From Nitrososphaerota archaeon (GTDB lineage Archaea; Thermoproteota; Nitrososphaeria_A; Caldarchaeales; Calditenuaceae): 64,000 bases of DNA. The position numbers were made by a program, and so were the translations under genes. Each line of letters opens with the position of its first letter. Position 1 is the first letter of the stretch. Under the pieces are notes generated by a model. It saw nothing but the letters and a program-made list of their open reading frames with translations. It made no database searches and was not told the DNA's origin. This document shows positions 8,454 through 16,313 of the stretch, in pieces. The stretch is taken from NCBI GenBank assembly GCA_009889515.1, contig WUQR01000139.1, forward strand, positions 434,001-498,000. The letters are read 5' to 3'.

Positions 8454-8756
8454 TTGGCATTTCAGGGTTTTGAGTGGTTAATAGTCGTCGCGGTGCTTCT
8501 AATCCTATTCCTTTGGGGCCCTGAAAGGCTTCCTAAGATAGCGAAGGCTTTCGGACAAGCCAAAAAGGAGTTCGAGAAGGCCAGTAAAGAGGCGACATCC
8601 TTGGAGGAGCATGGAAAGACAGTACAGTCTAGTGAGGTGGGATCCCTTCCCGACGAGAAGCTGCTAGAGGTGGCTAAGACTCTGGGAATCTCTACCGAGG
8701 GTAAGAGCCGAGAAGCCCTAGTCCAAGAGATAAAAGCTAGGCTAGCGTCCACCTAG
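8454..8756 (+). CDS. tatA: Twin-arginine translocase subunit TatA with a SAP-like C-terminal tail
   Basis: A 100-residue protein from TTG 8454. It has a short N-terminal tip (MAFQGFEW), one membrane helix (LIVVAVLLILFLW), the hinge GPERLPK and an amphipathic helix with FGQAKKEFEKA, all standard for TatA, the pore-forming subunit that moves folded proteins with RR signal peptides. After a polar linker the last ~35 residues (LPDEKLLEVAKTLGIST then REALVQEIKARL) look like a SAP or Rho-N type helix-extension-helix, which ordinary TatA lacks. tatA2 follows after two bases, and tatC is 700 bases downstream. Confidence 0.9.
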   Translation: MAFQGFEWLIVVAVLLILFLWGPERLPKIAKAFGQAKKEFEKASKEATSLEEHGKTVQSSEVGSLPDEKLLEVAKTLGISTEGKSREALVQEIKARLAST

Positions 8757-8758
8757 AT

Positions 8759-8914
8759 ATGATATCACCGCTCGAGGCCTTCCTGATAATTGTCGTCATT
8801 TTCCTACTGATAATCTTCTTCAAGCCTGATACTATCCTAAAATTTGCCCGGAGTCTTGGAGAGCTCCGCAAAGAGATGAAGAAGGGCGAGAAAGAGGCTG
8901 AAGAGAAAGAATAG
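8759..8914 (+). CDS. Miniature second TatA-like protein (51 residues)
   Basis: An ATG two bases after the tatA stop opens a 51-codon ORF. It has a hydrophobic helix (EAFLIIVVIFLLIIF), a hinge FKPD in place of the usual FGP, then a basic amphipathic helix KFARSLGELRKEMKKGE and an acidic end. This is the TatA/E architecture reduced to its core and without the GP turn. Its position directly after tatA argues for a role in the same translocase, as a TatE-like or TatB-like helper. The product is too short to place by sequence alone. Confidence 0.7.
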   Translation: MISPLEAFLIIVVIFLLIIFFKPDTILKFARSLGELRKEMKKGEKEAEEKE

Positions 8915-8922
8915 TGTAGGCT

Positions 8923-9393
8923 TCAGCCTTTCGCTGTTATCTGCTCCTTCTCAACACGCTTGGTGGTCGCAGCCCAGCTAATCCCAGCCGCAGCCACCTG
9001 TAGTGATAGGATTGTCTGCGCTAGTAGCTGGTGTAGAGCCACCAGCTCGGGGAGCAGGGCTGTGAAGATAACAATCGCCCCTAGGCCTACTTGTACCATC
9101 ACTACTACGAGGCTTGTGTAGACCAGGATCTTGGCGACCCTCAGCTCCCTTACGGCGTTGACGCGTCTAGCCCGCAGGACTGATAGGGTGATGGTGGCGA
9201 TTACGACAAGCCCCCAAACACGGTGGAGAAACTCCATCAACACGTGGAAACTGTCTGGGGGTGGGCAGAGAGGCCAGTCTGGACATGCCATCCCAGCGCC
9301 TATTGAAGAGACGTAGCTACCGATAACGTTCATTATGATGACCGCTGAGGCGGCCATTATGTTGGATTGGAAGAGCTGTCGTGCAGCGTCCAT
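8923..9393 (-). CDS. ctaA: Heme A synthase, half-size CtaA/COX15 family
   Basis: A 156-residue membrane protein with about four helices from ATG 9393. The loop GAGMACPDWPLCPPPDS is the family signature with the cysteine pair, and histidines appear in EFLHRVWGLVV and ELVALHQLLAQ, matching heme ligands. The enzyme converts heme O to heme A for aa3-type oxidases in the cytoplasmic membrane. Bacterial CtaA has eight helices; a four-helix form is known from Aeropyrum, so this is a compact archaeal version and not a truncation. It sits between tatA2 and tatC on the opposite strand. Confidence 0.9.
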   Translation of the reverse strand: MDAARQLFQSNIMAASAVIIMNVIGSYVSSIGAGMACPDWPLCPPPDSFHVLMEFLHRVWGLVVIATITLSVLRARRVNAVRELRVAKILVYTSLVVVMVQVGLGAIVIFTALLPELVALHQLLAQTILSLQVAAAGISWAATTKRVEKEQITAKG

Positions 9394-9418
9394 CAATATA
9401 TATTCGAAGGCCGCGACT

Positions 9419-9427
9419 AATTTATAT
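9419..9427. promoter_or_regulatory. Shared TATA element, ctaA / tatC
   Basis: AATTTATAT lies about 31 bases from the minus-strand ATG at 9393 and 37 bases from the plus-strand ATG at 9461. It is the central AT-rich element of the 67-base divergent gap. A second AT run (CAATATATATTC) overlaps the ctaA start itself and is badly placed for either gene. Confidence 0.45.
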
Positions 9428-9460
9428 CCATCGTGTCCCAGCTAGCATTCGGCTATTGGA

Positions 9461-10360
9461 ATGGGGAGGAAGAGGGAGAGGAAGAACCCGAACGAGATGA
9501 CATTCACGGAGCACCTACTAGAGCTTAGGGATAGGCTAAAGATGGTCGCGATAAGTTACGTGGTCGCTCTAATCTTCTGGCTTGCCTTTCCTTCAAACCT
9601 CTCGCTCTCAGGGATCAGTACACTTTTGACGGGTGAGTACAAGCCTGCAATCAGTTTCGTCTTAGAGTTCACGGTATCACTGGCTGGTGGATATTTTAGG
9701 ATAATTCCGGGCCGCCTCGTCTCACCCCTCGAGATATACTTCATAGCTGCGGCACTAGTCGCATTTATCACAGTTATCCCGGTGATAGGCTACGAGATTT
9801 ACGCCTACGTCAACCCCGCGCTATACCCTCAAGAGAGACGTCTCATATGGCCGTTTCTCACAGCTTTTATCGGCCTCTTCGCGATGGGCGCGCTCTTCAG
9901 CTACTTCATCGTCGTCCCACTAATCATCAGGTTCATGGCAATATTCGCCGACATTATCGGCATCTCACCCGAGCTGCGGCTGATAGAGGCCGGGGACTAC
10001 TACATGTTCGTCTTCTCTACGGTTGGTTCCATGGGGCTTTTATTCACGGCCCCTGCAATCTTCGTACTACTAGTAAGACTCGGCATACTCAGCTCAAGCA
10101 TACTCTCGAGGAACAGAGTCTACTTTTACGGTATACTCTATTTAATCATCGCATTTATAACGCCTGACGGCTGGCTTGTCGGTAACACGGTTCTCTTCCT
10201 CCCATTGGTCGTGATGATGGAGGTCTCTCTGCAGATAGCTAAGAGGATTGAGAAGAAGCGTGAGGCTGGGGTCTACTCTAGCCCTCAATGCAAGTTCTGC
10301 GGCGCAGCAATACCTGAAGGTACCATATTCTGTCCGAAGTGTGGTAAGAGTCAGGAATAG
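9461..10360 (+). CDS. tatC: Twin-arginine translocase subunit TatC with C-terminal zinc ribbon
   Basis: A 299-residue membrane protein with about six helices. TatC marks are FTEHLLELRDRLK near residue 15, the block EIYFIAAALVAFITVIPVIGYEIYAY split by polar residues, YPQERRLIWPF and FLTAFIGLFAMGALFSY. TatC recognises RR signal peptides. The region between helices 1 and 2 is long, as in archaea. After the last helix and a basic linker the protein ends in a zinc ribbon: CKFC at 277-280 and CPKC at 291-294, on the cytoplasmic side by the expected topology. I know of no usual role for a zinc ribbon in TatC. Confidence 0.93.
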   Translation: MGRKRERKNPNEMTFTEHLLELRDRLKMVAISYVVALIFWLAFPSNLSLSGISTLLTGEYKPAISFVLEFTVSLAGGYFRIIPGRLVSPLEIYFIAAALVAFITVIPVIGYEIYAYVNPALYPQERRLIWPFLTAFIGLFAMGALFSYFIVVPLIIRFMAIFADIIGISPELRLIEAGDYYMFVFSTVGSMGLLFTAPAIFVLLVRLGILSSSILSRNRVYFYGILYLIIAFITPDGWLVGNTVLFLPLVVMMEVSLQIAKRIEKKREAGVYSSPQCKFCGAAIPEGTIFCPKCGKSQE

Positions 10361-10377
10361 GCCTTGACGCTCTCAGA

Positions 10378-10686
10378 CTATCTCCTTAGACCCTTTATCG
10401 TTCCGCTAATCCCCGTGACGTCCAGCCTTACACGCTCCCCTTTTAGGCTCTGAACCGTTGTGAGGGCGAGGAGGACCAGCGGGATCGACTTTAAACTGCA
10501 TCTAAGTATAAACTTGCCTCCATCCCTACCAGTCCTTCTAACAGAGATGCCCGCCTCAGCAAGTGCGAGCCATCCACCAAGCTTGCTGAGCTCGCCTGCA
10601 ACCGCCTCTCTAAGCTCATCGGGCGTCACTTGGAGGCTTTGTGGAGAAATCCTAACCATTAGATACCTCTTCTTCGCCCTCAGCAA
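10378..10686 (-). CDS. rnp2: RNase P protein component 2 (Pop5)
   Basis: A protein of about 102 residues if it starts at TTG 10686 (LLRAKKRYLMVRIS). Pop5 proteins begin with K-K-R-Y-aliphatic, which decides against the ATG at 10659 that would cut this strand off. The C-terminal pattern FILRCSLKSIPLVLLALTTV followed by VTGISGTIKGLRR is characteristic (GVSGTIK). Pop5 pairs with Rpp30 to activate the catalytic domain of RNase P RNA in tRNA 5' maturation. The gene overlaps the end of rnp3 by about 35 bases on the same strand. Confidence 0.85.
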   Translation of the reverse strand: MLRAKKRYLMVRISPQSLQVTPDELREAVAGELSKLGGWLALAEAGISVRRTGRDGGKFILRCSLKSIPLVLLALTTVQSLKGERVRLDVTGISGTIKGLRR

Positions 10687-11353
10687 CCCTCCACACACCT
10701 TCCACACTAATACGCCCCTCAAGCCGTCCACGGTTCTCCAGCAAAATTTCTGAGGGGCGAGTTGAGACTGTGTTGAGAGCATAGTCGGGTGCGGCTCCCA
10801 GAGACCAAGCTATCGAGGCAAGCTGCCTCGGAGACCTGAGCCCATACACGTCTCTAGCTCCTGACGAGATCACGAGTTTAAGACCCTTCTTATATGCGAC
10901 CCTCACAACCCTGGCTGCAGCGCGAAATGCCTCGTAACCACCCTCAAGAAGGTCGAGGAGAGCCAGCTCCAGAGAGTTGCCAGCTACCTCGACAATATGC
11001 CTGTCAATAGGCGGCGAGCTGGTATTGCCAACGACGACCGTGTCAACCCTCATATCCCTAACCGCAGCCATCAAAACATCCCTGTCGCTGGTCTTAACAG
11101 CAACTAGGTCGTATCTCCAGCGGACGGCCCTTAGCCTCCTATACAGCTCCTCCCTTGAACCAGCCTCAATCGTGATTCGGCGATAAATCTCAAGACCATA
11201 AGCGTTTGCCAGCCTCCGGGCCTCGCTCCAAGAATTGTCATCCACTTCAAGGGCTACGCCCCAGTAACCGAGCTCGTGGCAAGACTTCAACATGTCTTCT
11301 AGACTCCCGCGGCTTTCCGGCCTAAGCCAAGCGTCCACGAACTTCCTAGCCAA
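10652..11353 (-). CDS. rnp3: RNase P protein component 3 (Rpp30)
   Basis: A 233-residue TIM-barrel protein of the Rpp30/PHP type: FVDAWLRPESRGSLEDML at the start, ELGYWGVALEVDD, YDLVAVKTSDRDVLMAAVRD, and late LVISSGARDVYGLRSPRQLA. These follow the archaeal Rpp30 pattern of alternating strands and helices. With Pop5, encoded by the overlapping downstream gene, it forms the heterotetramer that binds the catalytic domain of RNase P RNA. The upstream gene on the strand is the COG1325 RNA-binding protein, 21 bases away; this order is conserved in many archaea. Confidence 0.92.
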   Translation of the reverse strand: MARKFVDAWLRPESRGSLEDMLKSCHELGYWGVALEVDDNSWSEARRLANAYGLEIYRRITIEAGSREELYRRLRAVRWRYDLVAVKTSDRDVLMAAVRDMRVDTVVVGNTSSPPIDRHIVEVAGNSLELALLDLLEGGYEAFRAAARVVRVAYKKGLKLVISSGARDVYGLRSPRQLASIAWSLGAAPDYALNTVSTRPSEILLENRGRLEGRISVEGVWRVAEGEEEVSNG

Positions 11354-11374
11354 GAGCCAGCACCGCCGATTCTC

Positions 11375-11740
11375 TCAACCCTGCGAGATTATCTCTACCT
11401 TGATGGCGTCAGCCTCGGAGGGCTGGATTATTCCGAGATATGCTAGCTGCTTGTTCAACCTGAGGTGGATTGTCTCCACAGATCCGCTGCTCTCAACCCT
11501 CTCCGAGATATAGTCCCTTGAGAGGCTTTCTATGAGGTGGCGTGCGGCGCGTTCAGCCTCATCCTCTGAGACGCCTGTCTCTAGGATGGTGAGCGGCTCA
11601 CCGAATATCCCTGTTAGCCGGTGTACTTGGAATTGTGGCTCACGCTCCAGCGAGAGTATGTTTAGTATCGCCTTCTTCACTTTCGACTCTGACTCAGTAG
11701 GTCCACATATCGCCCTCACCTTGACTCTATATCTTCTCAT
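11375..11740 (-). CDS. COG1325-family RNA-binding protein (predicted exosome-associated)
   Basis: A 121-residue protein with the pattern YRVKVRAICGPTESESKVKK, FGEPLTILETGVSEDEAERA and a long C-terminal strand-helix unit (HLRLNKQLAYLGIIQPSEAD). It matches the archaeal COG1325 family, named as a predicted exosome subunit because it lies in RNase P and exosome neighbourhoods. Here it heads the rnp3-rnp2 group. A TATA-like ATATAGAACC on the reverse strand lies about 27 bases upstream of the ATG, so it is probably the promoter-proximal gene. No biochemical role is certain; RNA binding is inferred from the family. Confidence 0.75.
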   Translation of the reverse strand: MRRYRVKVRAICGPTESESKVKKAILNILSLEREPQFQVHRLTGIFGEPLTILETGVSEDEAERAARHLIESLSRDYISERVESSGSVETIHLRLNKQLAYLGIIQPSEADAIKVEIISQG

Positions 11741-11786
11741 CTAATCTAGTATCTGGGCGCCTGGTTCTATATACTGGTTATGACTC

Positions 11787-12323
11787 TCAGTACCATTTCT
11801 CTTTAAGTCCAACAAGATAGGCTAGGGCGTTGGTCGAGATGTGGAGTATGGCGGTGACTATGAGTAGTAGGATGATTGTTAGTGGGTCTGCCCAGACGGG
11901 TGGCCCGTAGGGTAGCCACGCGAGTAGTAATGCCAGCAGCAGAAAGCCGAGCTGGTCTAGGACAGGTGCGCTCCCTCCCCGCTCCACCCCAAGCCTCCTC
12001 TTTAGGAAGGACCCAAGTATGTCGCCTGCCATAGCGCCAATTGGCATGAGCCCACCTTCGAGGAAGCTCCTGTAAACTCCGGGCAAAAGGGTGTGGAGAA
12101 GAACAGCCGCCGCTAGGCCTGCAGACACGCCCGAGATCAGCCCCTCTACCGTCTTGCCGTCGCCCAATAGCCTCCTACCATCCCGCATTACCATCCCCAT
12201 ATCGAGGGGGTGGCCGCGCCTAGCGAATCGAAGGACCACCACCGGTGTCCCATTAGCGATATATGCGGGGAGCACATAGATTACAGCCACCAGCAGGTTC
12301 AGCATCGTCAACATGCTCCACAA
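11787..12323 (-). CDS. carS: CDP-archaeol synthase
   Basis: A 178-residue membrane protein with about five helices. Motifs of the CarS (former DUF46) family are visible: PAYIANGTPVV, RRLLGDGKTVEG, GAMAGDILGSFLKRRLG and APVLDQLGFLLLA. It makes CDP-archaeol from CTP and unsaturated archaetidic acid, the activated intermediate for all polar ether lipids in archaea. The CDP-alcohol transferase at 57887-58516 could use its product. It stands alone between the zinc-finger membrane gene and the RNase P group. Confidence 0.92.
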   Translation of the reverse strand: MWSMLTMLNLLVAVIYVLPAYIANGTPVVVLRFARRGHPLDMGMVMRDGRRLLGDGKTVEGLISGVSAGLAAAVLLHTLLPGVYRSFLEGGLMPIGAMAGDILGSFLKRRLGVERGGSAPVLDQLGFLLLALLLAWLPYGPPVWADPLTIILLLIVTAILHISTNALAYLVGLKEKWY

Positions 12324-12386
12324 ACTACCTCTTTAACGATGCCACCCTCCCTGTGGCCACGGATGCATAGGAGCATCCACTCAGAT

Positions 12387-12965
12387 CTACTTCGCGAATG
12401 GTGGGCCGATGTCCAGTACTACAGTCCTATTGTCTACCAACTCGATCTCCCGCGGGTCTCCCGAATATCTCACACCATCAACATATACTCTTGACTCGAG
12501 ATTGGAGGACGATAGGTCTATTCCAAGTACATTATTGCTTGACAGCCGCTGCCCCCATACGTCGAAGAATTGACCGAGCGTGAACCGCATCTGACGGGGA
12601 GCCTCGATATGTATTAGCCCTGTCTCATCGTGGGTGTGGAGCCAGTACATGCAGTGGCCCGGAATAATCCCGATACTGGCGGGGATCTTAACCTTCTCCC
12701 CCCTCACATATATCTCCAGCAGTGTGTGGACGTGGTAGGACACCTGTTCACTGCTCTGGCACTCAACCCCTGAGATGGGGGAGCCAAGCCCCTGCCTCGT
12801 GAGGAGAAAGGCTCCAGCGGCCACCAGCAATAGGGCGATAGCCAGTGTTAAGACTATCCTCGGCGCATAATAGCGCGATTTGTGGAGGTCCTTGGTATGC
12901 CTCTTAAGAGCTACCTCTGTGGCGAACTCTCTACCGCAGTACTTGCATCTAAACTTCAAGCCCAC
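12387..12965 (-). CDS. C2H2 zinc-finger membrane protein with an outward His-rich domain
   Basis: A 192-residue protein with three parts. Residues 7-28 form a classical C2H2 finger (C7, C10, H23, H28). Residues ~33-56 are one membrane helix (RIVLTLAIALLLVAAGAFLL). The rest, with three cysteines and several histidines (SYHVHTLLEIYVRGEK, GHCMYWLHTHDETGLIHIEA, FTLGQFFDVWGQ), matches a small family seen in archaea and bacteria, often near redox or copper proteins. By charge the finger faces the cytoplasm and the His-rich part faces out. Metal binding outside is a guess. GTG 12965 is the start. Confidence 0.75.
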   Translation of the reverse strand: MGLKFRCKYCGREFATEVALKRHTKDLHKSRYYAPRIVLTLAIALLLVAAGAFLLTRQGLGSPISGVECQSSEQVSYHVHTLLEIYVRGEKVKIPASIGIIPGHCMYWLHTHDETGLIHIEAPRQMRFTLGQFFDVWGQRLSSNNVLGIDLSSSNLESRVYVDGVRYSGDPREIELVDNRTVVLDIGPPFAK

Positions 12966-13105
12966 CCATTAATTTGAGACGTGGATAAAAATCGTTCACT
13001 CACATCCCAGCCGTGATTAAGGCATTTTGGCAGACCTTCTACGGATATTTACTCTTGGGGGAGCGAAGGCGTGTTATGGGTAAAGCATATTACTGCACTC
13101 CTCAC

Positions 13106-14659
13106 ATGGGGGGTTTGGATTTGAGATACATTGTCTCCATAGATCAGGGGACGACCGGTACAAGGTGTCTAGTCGTCGATGAGATGGGGCGGCCACTCTC
13201 TTGGGCATACAAGGAGCACAAGAACATCTATCCAAGGCCGGGCTGGGTTGAGCATGACCCCTTAGAGATACTTGATGCGGCGAAATACGTGGTGGGGGAG
13301 GCGCTTAGAGGTCTGCCCTCTCGGGAGGGGCGTGTCGCTGCCGTAGGCGTGACGAACCAGCGTGAGACGACGGTGATTTGGAATAGAAGGACGGGGATTC
13401 CGGTCTATAACGCCATCGTGTGGCAGGACACTAGGACGAGGGAGCAGTGCGACCAACTCAGGGCAGAGGGGCTGGAGAATGACCCTATCCACAGGCTCAC
13501 GGGCCTCTATGCATCAACCTACTTCTCAGCCACGAAGATAGAGTGGATACTCAAGAACGTTCCAGGGGCCGAGGAGCTAGCTAGGAGAGGCGAGCTAGCC
13601 TTCGGTACGATAGATACTTGGCTAATCTGGAATCTCACTAAGGATGTCAGAGAAAATAGCGGCGGGGCCCATGTCACCGACTACTCCAACGCCTCTCGAA
13701 CCATGCTATTTGACATCGAAAAGCTGGAATGGTCTGAAGAGCTACTGGAGCTCTTCGGGATACCGGCCGAGATAATGCCCCAACCCCTACCAAGCATATA
13801 CAGAGACTATTACGGCTATACGGATCTGTGGGGGCTGGTTGATGATAGTGTCCCAGTGTGTGGAGACCTCGGCGACCAGCAGGCAGCACTATTCGGCCAG
13901 ACATGCTACTCCCCGGGTGACGCTAAAAACACGTATGGGACAGGCTGCTTCCTCCTACAGAACATAGGTGAGAGGCCAGTTCTTTCAAGGCATGGGCTCC
14001 TCACAACCGTGGCCTATAGCATGGAGCGCGGCAGGGCGGTCTACGCCATGGAGGGGTCGATAGCTATCGCCGGCTCTCTCCTCAAGTGGCTGGCGGAGAA
14101 TATTGGGCTCATAGGCTCGCCGCGGGAGAGTGGTGAGATCGCCGCTAGGGCTGGTGAAGAGGGCTCCGCAGGCGTGTATTTCGTTCCGGCATTCAGCGGC
14201 CTCTTCGCACCCTACTGGGACCCATCAGCCCGCGGCCTCTTAATCGGTCTCTCGGCATATACGCGGAAGGAGCACATAGTCTATGCCGCCCTCGAGAGCA
14301 TCTGCTGGCAGACCTATGACGTCGTAGAGGCGATCAGCAGGGATACTGGGGTGGAGTTGTCTACGCTTCGCGTCGATGGAGGTGCGTCAATGAACGACAT
14401 GTTGATGCAATTACAGGCGGACGTCTTGGGGTGCGAGGTAGTTAGGCCGGAGTTTACAGAGACAACCTCGCTTGGGGCTGCCTATGCAGCGGGGCTCGCC
14501 GCCGGTGTTTGGCGTGATTTAGACGAGCTGAGGGGGATGTGGCGTGCATCAGCCATATTCCGTCCACGCTGGTCGGATGAGCGGAGGCTGAGTGGGCTGA
14601 GGGCTTGGAGGGCGGCGGTGGCCCGCTCGAGGAACTGGCTCAGAGACATCGAATCCTAG
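13106..14659 (+). CDS. glpK: Glycerol kinase
   Basis: A FGGY-family kinase, about 517 residues. It starts near LRYIVSIDQGTTGTRCLVVD (phosphate-binding DQGTT), continues with GVTNQRETTVIW, YNAIVWQDTRT and GTIDTWLIWNLTK, and has the C-terminal LRVDGGASMNDMLMQLQAD, all specific to GlpK. It phosphorylates glycerol to glycerol-3-phosphate. The start is uncertain: ATG 13106 gives a normal N-terminus, TTG 13115 or 13121 would also fit, while ATG 13076 and GTG 13013 would add 10 to 31 unusual residues. It ends overlapping the convergent GH57 gene by 4 bases. GlpA and GlpC partners lie at 26650 and 39413. Confidence 0.93.
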   Translation: MGGLDLRYIVSIDQGTTGTRCLVVDEMGRPLSWAYKEHKNIYPRPGWVEHDPLEILDAAKYVVGEALRGLPSREGRVAAVGVTNQRETTVIWNRRTGIPVYNAIVWQDTRTREQCDQLRAEGLENDPIHRLTGLYASTYFSATKIEWILKNVPGAEELARRGELAFGTIDTWLIWNLTKDVRENSGGAHVTDYSNASRTMLFDIEKLEWSEELLELFGIPAEIMPQPLPSIYRDYYGYTDLWGLVDDSVPVCGDLGDQQAALFGQTCYSPGDAKNTYGTGCFLLQNIGERPVLSRHGLLTTVAYSMERGRAVYAMEGSIAIAGSLLKWLAENIGLIGSPRESGEIAARAGEEGSAGVYFVPAFSGLFAPYWDPSARGLLIGLSAYTRKEHIVYAALESICWQTYDVVEAISRDTGVELSTLRVDGGASMNDMLMQLQADVLGCEVVRPEFTETTSLGAAYAAGLAAGVWRDLDELRGMWRASAIFRPRWSDERRLSGLRAWRAAVARSRNWLRDIES

Positions 14660-16269
14660 TTTTTTATGCGGGACTCCAACTCCCTAATCCTTTCCTGCAC
14701 AACACTTACCAGCTTCTCGACCAGCTCCTCGCTCGTATCGGCCTCAACCTCTCTAATCCTATCGGCTAGGACTTGGTCTCCGATTGTCCACCTCACCCAC
14801 CTCTCTAGATGTCTGCAGGCCATGTGAAAGAGTATAGAGCCTCTTGTCGCCAGAGGGATTGTCTGTAGGAGCTCGTAGAGAGAGTGGGCGGAGAGCCCGA
14901 TGTATCTGCCGTCTTCGTGATAGTGGAATGCCCTGTCAGGCGGGACAGGTCTGAGGAGCCTGACAGCCTCGCCCTCCAAACCTCCAATCTCCTCAGAGAC
15001 TAGGAGTTGAAGGTGTGAGAGAGCCCTCAACATGGTATAGTACATGTTCATCTGGTCTGTGTAGCCGAAGTATGCATGGACCACGCCGGAGGGACCACGC
15101 TTGGTGTACATGTAGTATAGGTGGTCGCTTATCTGCAATGCCCTCCACGCCCGGAGTAATTGCTGAGACCCAGCACTCTTAACAGGCCTCTCCATTCTCT
15201 TCAAAGCATTGAAACATGTCATCTGCATGTCGTTGCCGAGCCAAGCATCTGTACTCTTCTCAACGTCGGCCCAAGATATTGTCTCGAGCTCCCCCACCGA
15301 TATTACGTCTGAGGCCTCAAACCTCTCCAAGACCTCCGACGCTGTGCTGAAGGATAGGTTCTCATGTTTCAAAACCTCGCGGGGTAGGTGTCTTAGGAAT
15401 TCCTGTATCCCAGACTCGGGCCAGTGGTGCTCGCCGAAGGTCTCATAGTCTATGAAGATGAGTATGTAGTCTCCGGGGGTGGCGGCTAGCCAAGAAGCGT
15501 ATTTATCTGCGGTGAGGGGGTAGCCGGGCCAAGACCTCTCCGAGAATCTGAAGGCTATGTCGTCTGAGAGCCTGTAGTTCCTTGTCATGACCTTGAGCCC
15601 TGTTCCGGCGGCGAGGTAGAGGCGATTAGGCGAGCGTCCCTGTAAAACCCTTTCCACACCCTCAATCATGATCCCCTTATAGCCCATCTCCCAGACAGCC
15701 CTAGCCACAGAGTTATTATAGAGTAGCTCCGTATTCTCAAAGACCCTCGGCTCGTATCCGAAAAGGGATTTGGCCGCCTCACGATGCATCCTCACCTGCT
15801 CCCTGAACTCGTCGCTATCACCCCCGAACAGGCTGGCGAGGGAGTGATAATACGTCTGCTCAAGTATCTCAACACTCCCACTATCCACCATCATCCGGAA
15901 CTGGTCTATGACCTCAGGCGCCCACCTCTCAGCCTGCTCCAAGAAGACCCCCGACATGCTAAAGTTGACCTTAAACTCCCTCCCCCAGGACTTAGCCTCT
16001 TCTATCGACCTCAGGATAATCTCGTTAGCAGGTAAGTAGCACTTCTTGGCAACCCGGAGGAAAACCTCCCTGTTGAGTGTGTTGTCGAAGAATGCTTCGG
16101 GAAGGTCTCCAACCCTGATCTTGGAGAAGTCCTCACCGCTCAGCCTAGTGTTTAGCCTGTAGGGCTGGTGTACCTCGAATGCTAGGCAGATGCTCGGCAA
16201 CCGCCAGATAGAATGGTGGGCTGGGGAGGCTATATCCGTGTCGGGTGGGGTGGGCATCAACGGCAGCAC
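14656..16269 (-). CDS. Glycoside hydrolase family 57 protein (alpha-amylase-like)
   Basis: A 537-residue protein with GH57 regions: EVHQP (H34-Q35-P36), VFENTELLY (176-184, with the putative nucleophile E181 in ExxY) and IFIDYETFGEHH (271-282, with D274 as candidate acid/base). A C-terminal helical part with AYFGYTDQMNMYYTMLRAL is also typical. GH57 enzymes cut or rearrange alpha-glucans in thermophiles. There is no signal peptide, so it likely acts on intracellular glycogen-like polymer. An AT box (TTCATTAAAT reversed, near 16295) sits 26 bases before the ATG. Exact specificity is not known. Confidence 0.88.
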   Translation of the reverse strand: MLPLMPTPPDTDIASPAHHSIWRLPSICLAFEVHQPYRLNTRLSGEDFSKIRVGDLPEAFFDNTLNREVFLRVAKKCYLPANEIILRSIEEAKSWGREFKVNFSMSGVFLEQAERWAPEVIDQFRMMVDSGSVEILEQTYYHSLASLFGGDSDEFREQVRMHREAAKSLFGYEPRVFENTELLYNNSVARAVWEMGYKGIMIEGVERVLQGRSPNRLYLAAGTGLKVMTRNYRLSDDIAFRFSERSWPGYPLTADKYASWLAATPGDYILIFIDYETFGEHHWPESGIQEFLRHLPREVLKHENLSFSTASEVLERFEASDVISVGELETISWADVEKSTDAWLGNDMQMTCFNALKRMERPVKSAGSQQLLRAWRALQISDHLYYMYTKRGPSGVVHAYFGYTDQMNMYYTMLRALSHLQLLVSEEIGGLEGEAVRLLRPVPPDRAFHYHEDGRYIGLSAHSLYELLQTIPLATRGSILFHMACRHLERWVRWTIGDQVLADRIREVEADTSEELVEKLVSVVQERIRELESRIKN

Positions 16270-16313
16270 AAGATCAACTACCGTAGACTGAATTTAATGA
16301 AAGTATGTCTTGA

